From positions 2,790,001 through 2,854,000 of the forward strand of contig NZ_CANOOQ010000001.1 in the NCBI RefSeq assembly GCF_947568225.1: a DNA stretch of 64,000 nt, in the 5' to 3' direction. Source of the DNA: Faecalispora anaeroviscerum (GTDB lineage Bacteria > Bacillota > Clostridia > Oscillospirales > Acutalibacteraceae). Under the pieces are notes generated by a model. It did not search any database and was not told where the DNA came from. It saw nothing but the letters and a program-made list of their open reading frames with translations. Positions 17,690 through 26,246 of this stretch are shown here, piece after piece. Positions within the stretch are counted from its first letter, which is position 1, and the number at the start of each line of letters is the position of its first letter. The position numbers and the translations under genes are program-made.

Positions 17690-17941
17690 ATGAGTTTTTT
17701 CGGAACGCTTTATAAAGAAGATTTGCCGCCAAGGGCAAAGATTGTCTATATGTACCTCAAGGACAGGAGCAACAAGGATGGTGAATGTTGGCCAGCCGTT
17801 AAGACCATTGCAAAGGATACTTCTTTGTCGGTTAGTACCGTAAAAAGAGCCATAGCGGATCTAATCCGTTATGGCTTTCTTACTAAGGAGAGCAGATACC
17901 GAGAGAACGGTAGTCATACTTCAAACCGTTATTTTATCTAG
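17690..17941 (+). CDS. Helix-turn-helix replication/transfer regulator, short
   Basis: The product (83 residues from ATG 17690) is a winged-helix HTH_36-type protein: PPRAKIVYMYLKDRSNKDGE, then SLSVSTVKRAIADLIRYGFL as recognition helix. AGGAG at 17673-17677 serves it; ATG 17678 lies too close to the site. It follows virD4 by 15 bases. Homologues are often longer, so the gene may be C-terminally shortened by the foreign DNA beginning after 17941. Confidence 0.75.
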   Translation: MSFFGTLYKEDLPPRAKIVYMYLKDRSNKDGECWPAVKTIAKDTSLSVSTVKRAIADLIRYGFLTKESRYRENGSHTSNRYFI

Positions 17942-18087
17942 TGAGCAATTCTGCAAAAATATACTTTTCCGCCAAGGGGGAAATTCGGCTATTCGGTGAA
18001 CGGAGTGTCCATTCACAGTGAACCACCCAGAACATATCATTTTAAGAAAGGCTTATCACAGAGAAGAAAGTATATAGATTTAATTAC

Positions 18088-18112
18088 ATTCCTCTTACAG
18101 GATAAGAGGAAT
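18088..18112. terminator. Inverted repeat between converging genes
   Basis: ATTCCTCTTA (18088-18097) and TAAGAGGAAT (18103-18112) form a perfect ten-base stem with a five-base loop. It lies between the plus-strand HTH gene and the 3' end of the minus-strand resolvase. No strong T run follows, so termination is plausible but unproven. Confidence 0.5.
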
Positions 18113-18149
18113 CAATAAAATTCTACTTATAGTTTCTTCGTTTAGTAAA

Positions 18150-18770
18150 TTAGTTTGAATTATCTTCTTTTTTTGCTTTTTTATATTTTCGAATCATATT
18201 TCTAAAAGAACTTATCGTAACTCCCATCGCTTTACTGGCACTTTCAAGTGTATATTCTTGGTTTTGCCATTTTTGATAAATAGGATAAAATTCATCAGGA
18301 ATTGGAGATGGAAATCTACCCAAGTGTTTTCCCTGTGCTTTTGCGATAGCAATCCCCTCTGCCTGACGCTGTCTAATGTTTTCTCTCTCTGCTTGTGCTA
18401 CATAGGATAACAGCTGCAGAACGATATCAGAGATAAGTGTACCAATTAAATCTTTATTCGTTCGGGTATCAAGAATAGGCATATCAAGGATAACAATGTC
18501 TGCTTTTTTATTTTTAACAATCTCACGCCATTCCTCTTGTATATCATCATAGTTACGACCTAGCCGGTCAATGCTCTTTACAACGAGAACATCGCCTTCT
18601 TTTAACCTTTTCTTGAGTCGCTGATATTGAGGTCTATTAAAGTCTTTGCCGGATAATTTATCACAATAGATGTTTTTATCGATAATTCCCCATTTAAGGA
18701 GTTCCACTTTTTGACGCTCAATATTCTGCTCTATTGAGGATACACGCATGTAACCATAAAAATTTTTCAT
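18150..18770 (-). CDS. Small serine recombinase (resolvase/invertase)
   Basis: The 206-residue protein is a complete resolvase: catalytic Ser in YMRVSSIEQN (about 11), VVKSIDRLGRNYDD (about 64), the long E-helix with ERENIRQRQAEGIAIAKAQGKHLGR, and a C-terminal HTH. A ribosome site AAGGAGG lies on the minus strand at 18776-18782. It reads away from a 28-base palindrome at 18824-18851 that fits a crossover site. It may resolve or invert the neighbouring DNA, or belong to the signalling cassette that follows. Confidence 0.9.
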   Translation of the reverse strand: MKNFYGYMRVSSIEQNIERQKVELLKWGIIDKNIYCDKLSGKDFNRPQYQRLKKRLKEGDVLVVKSIDRLGRNYDDIQEEWREIVKNKKADIVILDMPILDTRTNKDLIGTLISDIVLQLLSYVAQAERENIRQRQAEGIAIAKAQGKHLGRFPSPIPDEFYPIYQKWQNQEYTLESASKAMGVTISSFRNMIRKYKKAKKEDNSN

Positions 18771-18823
18771 AAAAAACCTCCTTCCATAATTAGTATGGCA
18801 GGAGGAATCCGTTTCTATCCAAC

Positions 18824-18851
18824 AAGTCGAAAAGGTACACCTTTTCGACTT
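18824..18851. promoter_or_regulatory. Perfect 28-bp dyad, candidate crossover (res subsite I) site
   Basis: AAGTCGAAAAGGT (18824-18836), the central AC, and ACCTTTTCGACTT (18839-18851) form a perfect inverted repeat with a two-base centre. Serine recombinases cut exactly at a two-base centre flanked by such arms. It lies 53 bases upstream of the resolvase start. Related half-sites (AGGTGTAA at about 18938 and 18960, GTACCTTTG at about 18988) further away could be accessory subsites. Confidence 0.6.
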
Positions 18852-19127
18852 ATAATAAATGAAAAAAGATATATACTAATTTATTTTAAATAATACTATA
18901 AATTCATGCAAATTTCAAGCAATTTTGACTATTTTGTAGGTGTAAAGTTGATTGCTTATAAGGTGTAACTTGTTGGCATAAAGCTGTACCTTTGTGAAAC
19001 GTTTGGTGAAGCTGTTGAAAAACAGTGGCACAAAGCTATAGGGTTTCTCTTTCTAATGTTTATAAGAAAGAAGGCCGACCAGTTGCATATTAACAGTATT
19101 CTTTATTTATGTAAAGGAGTTGTTTGT
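18852..19127. other. AT-rich gap with resolvase-site-like half repeats
   Basis: No gene is visible between the dyad and the EAL gene. AAGGTGTAAC and a GCTGTACCTTT inverted partner occur around 18958-18995, and AGGTGTAA occurs twice about 22 bases apart. These may be resolvase subsites II and III. A plausible ORF extension at 19056 upstream of the EAL gene has no ribosome site. Confidence 0.35.
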
Positions 19128-20402
19128 ATGAGTGATATAAGTAATGTACATCCTGAAAAAAGCCTTAAGAGTCAAGATGAATTGTATATAGATAAACACT
19201 TAATTATAGGCAATATGATTCAATACCATGCAGATAAATCAGTATACCACTTTAATAAGCTATGCATGATTAAAATTGAAAACTCTGATCTATTGTTAGC
19301 CTATCTAGGAGAAAAGAGTTACTTAAATCTCTTGAAAAAGGCACTTTTAGAAATACATCAATATATGAAAGAAGAGCAGTTTAATGGTATTCTTTCTGCC
19401 TACTTTATTGATAACAGTACTTTTATAATTGTAGGAAAGCCTCATATTGAAGAAGAATTGTTTTTAAAAATTGTTAAAAAACTCTACAAAAATTATCAAT
19501 ACATGAAGCCGGATCAAACTAATGTCCCTATTTTAGTACGGTTTGTTGTAGTAATAAATCAACCAAATATGTTGGAATATGCATTAGAAGAATTACGCGA
19601 TGAACGTAATACACAGAAGCACTTTATTTTAAGTGAGCCATGTAGTAGTAAAACATTTGAAACAGAACAAGAATTAAAGATGATAAGCATTATTTATTGG
19701 GCAATAGAAAATAATGCTGTAGTCCCTTATTATCAAGGGATATACGATAATAAGAAAAAGTGTATTGAAAAATATGAAGCGTTAATGAGAATCAAAAATT
19801 ATGATGGTACTATTTATCCGCCTAATTCATTTATAAATATTGCAAAAAAATATCATATATACACTAAGTTAAGCGAAACAATGATTCGACGAGTTCTGTT
19901 GGAAATCGATGATAAAAATATGGAGGTTTCTGTGAACCTCTCTGCGTATGACATTAATTCAAGTGGTTTTAGAAAATCCATATATGAATTATTAGCACAA
20001 AGAAAATCAAAAAAGTTACTAGTTTTTGAAATTTTAGAGGATGAGATATTTAAGGATACCATTATTTTAAAACAGTTTGTATCAGAGGTTGAAAAATACG
20101 GAGTCAAGATAGCAATTGACGACTTTGGATCTGGATATTCTAATTTATTAGAAATAGCACAAATCTCACCACACTACATAAAAATTGACGGTGGAATTAT
20201 ACGTGCTTTAAATGAATCTTCAAAAAACAGGATTATTTTGGATGCAATTGTTTATCTCTCCCAAAAACTTGGTGCGCGGGTTGTTGCAGAGCATGTAGAA
20301 AGCATGGAAATACAGAAATCTATTGAACAATTAAATATTGATTTTTCACAAGGGTATTATTTTGCTAAACCTTTGCCAATGGAGAGTCTTTTTAGTAATT
20401 AA
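19128..20402 (+). CDS. EAL-domain c-di-GMP phosphodiesterase with degenerate N-terminal domain
   Basis: The 424-residue protein has an N-terminal part resembling a degenerate GGDEF fold (about 45-165) and a C-terminal EAL domain. The catalytic signature is kept: YEALMRI (about 216), VSVNLS, FEILEDE, AIDDFGSGYSN (about 330), HYIKIDGG and VVAEHVES (about 387). It should hydrolyse c-di-GMP. AAAGGAG at 19113-19119 precedes ATG 19128; the longer frame from 19056 lacks a site. It opens a four-gene AT-rich block with a chemoreceptor, a V4R protein and a GGDEF-hemerythrin protein. Confidence 0.9.
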   Translation: MSDISNVHPEKSLKSQDELYIDKHLIIGNMIQYHADKSVYHFNKLCMIKIENSDLLLAYLGEKSYLNLLKKALLEIHQYMKEEQFNGILSAYFIDNSTFIIVGKPHIEEELFLKIVKKLYKNYQYMKPDQTNVPILVRFVVVINQPNMLEYALEELRDERNTQKHFILSEPCSSKTFETEQELKMISIIYWAIENNAVVPYYQGIYDNKKKCIEKYEALMRIKNYDGTIYPPNSFINIAKKYHIYTKLSETMIRRVLLEIDDKNMEVSVNLSAYDINSSGFRKSIYELLAQRKSKKLLVFEILEDEIFKDTIILKQFVSEVEKYGVKIAIDDFGSGYSNLLEIAQISPHYIKIDGGIIRALNESSKNRIILDAIVYLSQKLGARVVAEHVESMEIQKSIEQLNIDFSQGYYFAKPLPMESLFSN

Positions 20403-20451
20403 TAATTTATTTATATAAACCCCCATTAATATTTAAAGGAGAGACATATAT

Positions 20452-22197
20452 ATGTTTAAAAAAATGAAGTTGAAGCCATATTTACTTACCGTATTCTCTA
20501 TTATTATCGTTTTAGCTGCTATCATTACGTCCATAGGCACTGTGGGGCTTTTGAAAACAAAAGACAATATGCAAGTATTTATTGATAAAACATTAGGAGC
20601 AGAATCAGCTGTTAAAACATGTATAATAGAGGCTAATATAGCAGCCCGTGATTTGCGGGAAATGGTTATTACTGATAATCCACAGGATTATGCTAAATTA
20701 AAGGAACGCATTGGGGAAAGTATTGATACAATAAACGAGCAAATTTCTGTATTTAAGCAAACTCATGGAGAAACAGATGGCTTGGCTCAAAAATATGAAG
20801 ATGCTTTTGAAATCTGGTTTAACATTGCTACGAAGGCTATTAATCAAATAGAAAAAGGAAATAAAGATGCCGCAAAAGAAATTGTTTTAAATGAATGCTC
20901 CCCGGCTTTAAACAACCTTGTTGAAATAGTAAAAGAAATTAACACACAAATAGATGAAGATAAAGCAGCATCTGAGGACTCTGCGCAAAAGCTGATTTTT
21001 ACATTTATTATTATTTCCATCATTTCATTTATGCTGGTACTTATTATTAGTTTGTATTTTGCAATGAAAACAACGACAAATATTACGAGTACCACCAATA
21101 AAGTAAAGGAAGCTGTGCTCGAATTATCAAAAGGTAATTTAAAAGCTAACATTGAATACGAAGCAAAAAATGAGTTTGGCGAATTAGCAGAACGCATGAA
21201 TTTTTCTTTTCAAGAGTTATCTAAATATGTGGATGCAATTGATTATGGAATGAGCGAGTTTTCTAAAGGAAATTTCACTTGTGAATGCCCAATTACTTTT
21301 CTTGGAGATTTTGCTCATATTCAAAAATCAATTGAAAACTTCCAAGCTAAAATGAACAACACATTAGTGGAATTAGATATGGCTTCAGCTCAAGTAAGTG
21401 CAGGGGCCAGTCAGGTAGCTGATGGTGCGCAGGCCTTGGCACAAGGCGCAACAGAACAAGCCAGCAGTGTTGAGGAATTATCTGCCACAATTGCAGATAT
21501 ATCTAATAAAATCTCTCAAACAGCGGAATATTCTGAAAAGGCTAATACATTAGGAAAACAAGCAGGAGAAGTCGTTCAAAAAAGTCAAGTAGAAATGAAG
21601 CAAATGATGAAAGCAATCAAAGATATTGCTTCGGCTTCTGAAAACATTCAAAGAATTATTAAGGCAATTGATGATATTGCCTTCCAGACAAATATTCTAG
21701 CACTGAATGCAGCAGTGGAAGCCGCACGTGCAGGAAATGCAGGTAAGGGGTTTGCTGTTGTAGCAGATGAAGTGCGAAATCTTGCTCAAAAATCAGCAGA
21801 AGCCGCTAAGGATACCACAGAGCTTATTGAAAACTCTTTGCAGCATGTATCACATGGAGAACTTTTAGCCGCCAGTACAGATGCTGCTTTTGAGGAAGTA
21901 GCTAAATATGCAGAAGATATTTTAGGAATGGTAGCAAAAATTGCACAGGCATCCAATGAACAGTCCCTGTCCATTTCTCAAATTTCTCAAGGTGTGGATC
22001 AGATATCTTCTGTTGTGCAGATGAACTCTGCAACATCGGAAGAAAGTGCGGCAGCTAGTGAAGAGCTTAGTGGACAGGCGGGCGTAATGAAATCGTTAAT
22101 TGATCAATTTGAACTGTCTCATGACATGAAATCCATATATAATATGGAAACAAACGATGCAAATGAAGTTAAAGTTCATTCGTTTGATAAATATTAA
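20452..22197 (+). CDS. Methyl-accepting chemotaxis protein
   Basis: The 581-residue receptor has TM1 (about 12-34), a four-helix-bundle extracellular sensor, TM2 (about 180-205), HAMP (about 206-260), a second HAMP-like linker and a signalling domain. The hairpin tip IDDIAFQTNILALNAAVEAA (about 406-425) is perfectly conserved, so it can contact CheA/CheW. No C-terminal CheR tether is seen. GGAGAG precedes ATG 20452. A chemoreceptor on an ICE implies use of host chemotaxis machinery. Confidence 0.93.
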   Translation: MFKKMKLKPYLLTVFSIIIVLAAIITSIGTVGLLKTKDNMQVFIDKTLGAESAVKTCIIEANIAARDLREMVITDNPQDYAKLKERIGESIDTINEQISVFKQTHGETDGLAQKYEDAFEIWFNIATKAINQIEKGNKDAAKEIVLNECSPALNNLVEIVKEINTQIDEDKAASEDSAQKLIFTFIIISIISFMLVLIISLYFAMKTTTNITSTTNKVKEAVLELSKGNLKANIEYEAKNEFGELAERMNFSFQELSKYVDAIDYGMSEFSKGNFTCECPITFLGDFAHIQKSIENFQAKMNNTLVELDMASAQVSAGASQVADGAQALAQGATEQASSVEELSATIADISNKISQTAEYSEKANTLGKQAGEVVQKSQVEMKQMMKAIKDIASASENIQRIIKAIDDIAFQTNILALNAAVEAARAGNAGKGFAVVADEVRNLAQKSAEAAKDTTELIENSLQHVSHGELLAASTDAAFEEVAKYAEDILGMVAKIAQASNEQSLSISQISQGVDQISSVVQMNSATSEESAAASEELSGQAGVMKSLIDQFELSHDMKSIYNMETNDANEVKVHSFDKY

Positions 22198-22270
22198 TTT
22201 GTAGTTATAAGCAGAATAAATGGCCTGATGTCTGCATCTTGGAATTACTTATTAAGAAAGGTGGAAAGAA

Positions 22271-22825
22271 ATGTTTAAGCTATTTAATCCAGAAGACGAA
22301 AACAAATTTACTTGGGAATCTATCAGTGATGTAATTGACGGCAGGAGAAACTTGGGCGAAAACATGCCCGTATATGTCTATCGCCTTTTTCAATTCACAA
22401 TTAAAGACGAGTTAGCAAAACGCTTTGGTAATAATGCAACGGTTGATATTTTTAGAAATGCAGGAGAATTGGCAGGAAAGGAATTTGCAAATCACCTACT
22501 CAATTTAGAGTTGCCTTTTAATGAATTCGTTGCCCATCTGCAAGGCGTTTTAGAAGAAAGTAAAATTGGTATACTGCGCATAGAAAAATTTGATATGGAT
22601 ACCGGTGAAGCCGTTCTGACCGTTGGTGAAGATTTGGATTGTTCGGGACTGCCAATTACAGGCGAAACAGTTTGTAATTATGACGAAGGATTTTTGGCAG
22701 GCATCTTAAAAGTGTACACAAAAAAAGAATATATAGTTACAGAGGTGGATTGCTGGGCTACCGGTTCTCGTGTTTGCCGATTTGAAGCAAATATAAAGAA
22801 ATCTGATGAGATGAGTAATGAATAG
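22271..22825 (+). CDS. V4R-domain sensor protein
   Basis: The 184-residue protein ends in a V4R (4-vinyl reductase) domain: DCSGLPITGETVCNYDEGFL, then EVDCWATGSRVCRFEA with conserved Cys, Gly and Trp (about 125-176). V4R domains bind small hydrophobic or metal ligands and are often attached to signalling proteins. AGAAAGGTGG precedes ATG 22271. Its end overlaps the start of the GGDEF-hemerythrin gene (22818), so the two are translationally coupled and likely partners, the V4R protein acting as a separate sensor subunit. Confidence 0.82.
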   Translation: MFKLFNPEDENKFTWESISDVIDGRRNLGENMPVYVYRLFQFTIKDELAKRFGNNATVDIFRNAGELAGKEFANHLLNLELPFNEFVAHLQGVLEESKIGILRIEKFDMDTGEAVLTVGEDLDCSGLPITGETVCNYDEGFLAGILKVYTKKEYIVTEVDCWATGSRVCRFEANIKKSDEMSNE

Positions 22826-24452
22826 AGACGATGTAGACTTATTGGTAGCACAAATTAGAAATATAATATTGAATAAGCCTCTCACGGAAGAATTAAGGAG
22901 CGAATCAGCAGAATTGGCAGATTTGCAAGAGGCAGTATTTTACTTATCAAACTGTCTAGCGGAATCCAATGAATTTTTAAAGTCTTTATGGATGGGTGAA
23001 CTTGATGTAAAGGCTCCAAGCCGGCACAATTTCCTTGCCGGAAACCTAAAGGAGCTTCATTCCGCACTAAAACATTTAACATGGCAGGCAAATCAGGTTG
23101 CTAATGGTGATTACAATCAAAGCGTTAGCTTTTTAGGTGATTTTTCAACTTCGTTTAATCAAATGATCCATCAGTTGGCTGAACGAGAATCACAATTAAA
23201 GCTTCAATCCTCTATGCTAACAGAAACCGTTGATTTAATGAAATCGGTCATGGATGGATTAAAAGACTGGATTGTTGTTACATCTAAAGAAAATGGCGAA
23301 ATAATTTATGCAAACCGATCAGCAAAACAGTTTTTTTATGATACCGAAGCAGATAAACCCATATGTAACTGCTGCTGTGAATTATTTGAATATGTGAAGA
23401 ACTATAAGCACGGTGATGATAGCTACATTTATGAGCATAAGTGTGATACAAGAAAGACAATCTTCCGTGTACGCACCTATTCCATTCAATGGAACGAAAA
23501 ATTAGCCTATGCCCATTATATCGCAGATGTTACCAGAGAAAAGGAATATCAAGAGCAAATAGAGGGATTGGCATATACCGATGAGCTAACCGGGTTATAC
23601 AATCGCCGATTTTGCTTAGAAAATTTGGATAAGCTAACAGATAAAAAATCGGAGTTCTCTTTCTGTATGATAGACTTGGATGGTTTAAAATACGCCAATG
23701 ACAATTTTGGACACGCAGCTGGTGACAGATATCTAAAACTGGTAGCACAAGAAATGACTCGAATAACCCGATCTACAGATATGATTTGTCGTATTGGCGG
23801 AGATGAGTTTGCGATACTATTTCCGAACTGTAATGAACAAATCGTGCGGACTAAAATGGAGCAATTAGATCAAACAATAATCGGCTTATCTAAAGAATTT
23901 TCTATGTCAGTTAGTTATGGAGTTCTCTACATAGAAGAAGGAACTTTAATTTCATCTGAGGCAATTATGGAGCAAGCAGATGAGAAAATGTATCTTTTAA
24001 AAAATATAAAAAAAGCAATTAAAAGAAATCAAGGAGGTTTAACAATGGCTTTTACATGGACAAAAGAATTGGAAACAGGTAATGCACAAATAGATGCTGA
24101 ACATAAGGAATTAATACAGGCAATTAATAATCTGCTTGCGGCTTGTAGCGCAGGAAAAGGTAGAAGTGAATTAAGCCACACGATGGATTTTTTAGATCAG
24201 TATACAAAGACTCACTTTGGACATGAACAAGCTTTGCAGATACAGTCAGGGTATCCTGATTACGCAAATCATAAGAAATATCATGAATGGTTTATTAAGG
24301 TTGTGGAAGATATCTCTGCTCGTTTAAAAGCGGAAGGTCCCTCCATTCAGCTTGTTGGTGAAATAAATAAGCAGCTAGGTGGATGGCTCATCAATCATAT
24401 TAAAACGGAAGATGTAAAAGTAGCCAAGCACGTATTATCTCAGAAAAAATAA
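22818..24452 (+). CDS. PAS-GGDEF diguanylate cyclase fused to hemerythrin
   Basis: The 544-residue protein has a helical N-terminal part with a HAMP-like segment (about 60-110), a PAS-like region (about 140-245), a GGDEF domain (about 250-405) and a hemerythrin domain (about 412-544). DELTGLYNRR, the catalytic GGDEF (about 327) and an RSTD inhibitory site five residues before it are intact. Hemerythrin ligands are visible in DAEHKEL, HFGHEQ, NHKKYHEWF and HIKTEDV. It should make c-di-GMP under control of a di-iron oxygen or NO sensor, opposing the EAL protein in the same block. Confidence 0.92.
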   Translation: MNRDDVDLLVAQIRNIILNKPLTEELRSESAELADLQEAVFYLSNCLAESNEFLKSLWMGELDVKAPSRHNFLAGNLKELHSALKHLTWQANQVANGDYNQSVSFLGDFSTSFNQMIHQLAERESQLKLQSSMLTETVDLMKSVMDGLKDWIVVTSKENGEIIYANRSAKQFFYDTEADKPICNCCCELFEYVKNYKHGDDSYIYEHKCDTRKTIFRVRTYSIQWNEKLAYAHYIADVTREKEYQEQIEGLAYTDELTGLYNRRFCLENLDKLTDKKSEFSFCMIDLDGLKYANDNFGHAAGDRYLKLVAQEMTRITRSTDMICRIGGDEFAILFPNCNEQIVRTKMEQLDQTIIGLSKEFSMSVSYGVLYIEEGTLISSEAIMEQADEKMYLLKNIKKAIKRNQGGLTMAFTWTKELETGNAQIDAEHKELIQAINNLLAACSAGKGRSELSHTMDFLDQYTKTHFGHEQALQIQSGYPDYANHKKYHEWFIKVVEDISARLKAEGPSIQLVGEINKQLGGWLINHIKTEDVKVAKHVLSQKK

Positions 24453-24473
24453 AAACTACGAAGCAAAGAAAAG

Positions 24474-24518
24474 CAGTACCAGTGCTTGAATTATCAAGTG
24501 TGGTACTGTTTTTTTTAT
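24474..24518 (+). terminator. Intrinsic terminator after the signalling block
   Basis: CAGTACCA pairs with TGGTACTG, with GCTTGA/TCAAGT extending the stem, and an eight-base T run follows. It closes transcription of 19128-24452. Confidence 0.85.
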
Positions 24519-24580
24519 CCTTATTCGATGTAATGCGATGAGGAATTATGACGGCCATATGCTAGATGACCGCCAAAGGC

Positions 24581-24610
24581 AGGAATAGCTCCTCGCAAGG
24601 AGGTATTCCT
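24581..24610 (+). promoter_or_regulatory. Hairpin sequestering the ribosome site of a leader ORF
   Basis: AGGAATA (24581-24587) pairs with TATTCCT (24604-24610), and CTCCT (24589-24593) pairs with AGGAG (24598-24602), with a CGCA loop. The stem buries the AAGGAGG ribosome site (24597-24603) of the short ORF starting at 24611. A five-codon ORF (24548-24565) directly precedes it, as in translational-attenuation leaders. Confidence 0.5.
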
Positions 24611-24781
24611 ATGCAACAAGCAGATAGACCGCCCACCTATTCATTATATATAGAATTTTATAATAAGCGAAAAAACGCCTCAACTCTTAATGGTAGAGTT
24701 GGGGCGTTTTTTCGCTTATATATAGTAACTATTCAAATGGCAATCTACCACTGCCGTTCTCCCCCGCTTCTGACATTTTGA
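24611..24781 (+). CDS. Putative leader peptide ORF
   Basis: ATG 24611 with AAGGAGG seven bases upstream opens a 56-residue ORF beginning MQQADRPPTYSLY. A long inverted repeat with a T run (24665-24718) lies inside it, so its translation could affect termination before the sigma-like gene. The protein resembles nothing I know. The site is strong, but the ORF may only be a leader. Confidence 0.4.
   Translation: MQQADRPPTYSLYIEFYNKRKNASTLNGRVGAFFRLYIVTIQMAIYHCRSPPLLTF
24665..24718. terminator. Long bidirectional terminator/attenuator hairpin
   Basis: AAGCGAAAAAACGCC and CAACTCT pair with AGAGTTG and GGCGTTTTTTCGCTT across a seven-base loop with one mismatch. T runs exist on both strands. It lies 100 bases upstream of the sigma-like gene. 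Confidence 0.8.
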
Positions 24782-24817
24782 AACAAAATCAAAATTCAGA
24801 AACTGGAGGAAAGATAA

Positions 24818-25309
24818 ATGGCAAATAACGTAGCACAACAAAACAATCGACTTCCAAAAAGGAGAAAGTCCAAAGAAAACCCCTACACCATCGGGTATGA
24901 CGAAGCCCGTAAGATATATACCTTGTCTTTTGTCGATGGTCAAAGGGTGTTGCATTGCTTAGATTTAAGCGATGAGCTGTATCAGATATTTAATCAATTT
25001 GAGTTAGATGATTTGTCTGAGCTAAATGAAAAAGAGCGAAATATCGATTTCAAAGAGCTTGAATTGGCATTAAAGACTTTCGATACACTTCATTCAAATC
25101 AGACAGAGACTGCTGTATATAAAAGCCTACAAAAAAGAGAACTATACAAAGCCATTGCTACTTTACCCGAAAAACAACGCAGACGAGTGGTTCTCTATTA
25201 CTTCAATGGACTTACTTATGAGGAAATTGGACAGCTGGAAAAATGCCAAAAAACAAGGGTTAAAAAGTCTATAGACCGTGCCTTATCAAAAATAAAAAAA
25301 TATTTTTAA
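24818..25309 (+). CDS. Sigma-70 region 4-like regulator
   Basis: The 163-residue protein has a C-terminal sigma region 4 (about 105-163): LYKAIATLPEKQRRRVVLYY, FNGLTYEEIGQLEKC and a basic helix. Region 2 is absent; the N-terminus is a basic tail and a small beta region (YTIGYDEARKIYTLSFVDG). AACTGGAGG precedes ATG 24818. Proteins of this type sit upstream of the recombinase genes in Tn1549-like elements and probably control excision genes. Confidence 0.88.
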   Translation: MANNVAQQNNRLPKRRKSKENPYTIGYDEARKIYTLSFVDGQRVLHCLDLSDELYQIFNQFELDDLSELNEKERNIDFKELELALKTFDTLHSNQTETAVYKSLQKRELYKAIATLPEKQRRRVVLYYFNGLTYEEIGQLEKCQKTRVKKSIDRALSKIKKYF

Positions 25310-25953
25310 TTTTAGGGGGTACTTTTTGCCTTTTAGTGAGGTATTCAGTGAAGGGTTATACAGATCCTTCACTGTTCCTTGAAAATTTCATATCCGATTT
25401 TATAAATACATTAGCTGATGAGCCAGAGATGGACAAGCAACATGGGTAGGAGCGCCAAGACCACCTGTAGGGTGAAAAGAAGAAATGCGAAGTCACCTTA
25501 TTTTTAACAGTTCGTTCAGACTTCTTTTTCCTCTATCAAAGCGGCCAATATAAGGTGCGAGCGGACCCTCCTGACCTTGAAACAATTTGTGGTGAATTGT
25601 TTTGCCATAACCTCATCAGCCTACAATGATACTTCTGTCCCGTCCTAAAGTCGAGCGTTGAAGCCATAGTAATATGGTGATCCGTCGCAACAAAGGAGGG
25701 CAGCCCGGAGAGATCCTCGGGGAGGTGAAAGTCCTATGACGAGAGCTACCCACTCTCGGTTTATGAAATCGCCATTAGCACTTGGGAAGTAGTGTCGAGT
25801 TAAGTGCAAAAAAAGACTTAATGTCAGAAGCAATGGGGATTGCTCTGAATGTTAACCTTGTCTATCATAAATGTATTCAAGGAGTACAGATTAAAGAGCA
25901 GTCCCTATTTTTGTGATATTAAGAAATGCTAATGTTGAGAGGAGGAAATACAT
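25310..25953 (+). ncRNA. Candidate structured RNA between regulator and recombinase genes
   Basis: This 644-base gap has no ORF with a good start but is rich in pairing. CACCTTAT (25494-25501) pairs with ATAAGGTG (25550-25557), AAAAGAAG (25475-25482) with CTTCTTTT (25521-25528), CGAGAG (25740-25745) with CTCTCG (25753-25758), and CCCGGAG with CCTCGGG around 25693-25711. The first two pairings cross, so they are alternatives or a pseudoknot. The segment GAGGTGAAAGTCCT (about 25722-25735) recalls group II intron domain I, but no reverse transcriptase or domain V is present. A regulatory RNA or an intron remnant are both possible. Confidence 0.4.
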
Positions 25954-26166
25954 TTGAATTTTGATATTATGGAAATTGGTGCTGAAATTGCTGAAGAATT
26001 CCGTATGGATACTGCACAGACAACAAAAGAAGTAGAGTATAAAATGTCAATAAAATTGCTTGAAATACTGAAACGCCGAGGAATCATCACCCATGTGGAA
26101 TATGCCCAAATTGATGCCTTAAATCGCCAATCCTTCTCTCCATCGCTTAGTAAAGTATATGTGTAA
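25954..26166 (+). CDS. SHOCT-like small protein
   Basis: The 70-residue protein has a C-terminal SHOCT-like motif (LLEILKRRGIITHVEYAQID) of the kind found in short oligomerising helices. The start is TTG 25954, eight bases after AGGAGG (25940-25945). It directly precedes the recombinase genes, where a small excision/recombination helper would be expected. That role is inference. Confidence 0.65.
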   Translation: MNFDIMEIGAEIAEEFRMDTAQTTKEVEYKMSIKLLEILKRRGIITHVEYAQIDALNRQSFSPSLSKVYV

Positions 26167-26246
26167 AAACACTAGCTATATGAAAAAGCTTGTGGTATTG
26201 TATGTTGCTAACGGGAGGTAAACTTCCGGGAAAGGAGGACAAATTT

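Noticed and set aside
25650..25830. Group II intron
   Set aside because: The GAGGTGAAAGTCCT segment is suggestive, but there is no maturase and no domain V hairpin that I can identify, so I list it only as a candidate structured RNA.
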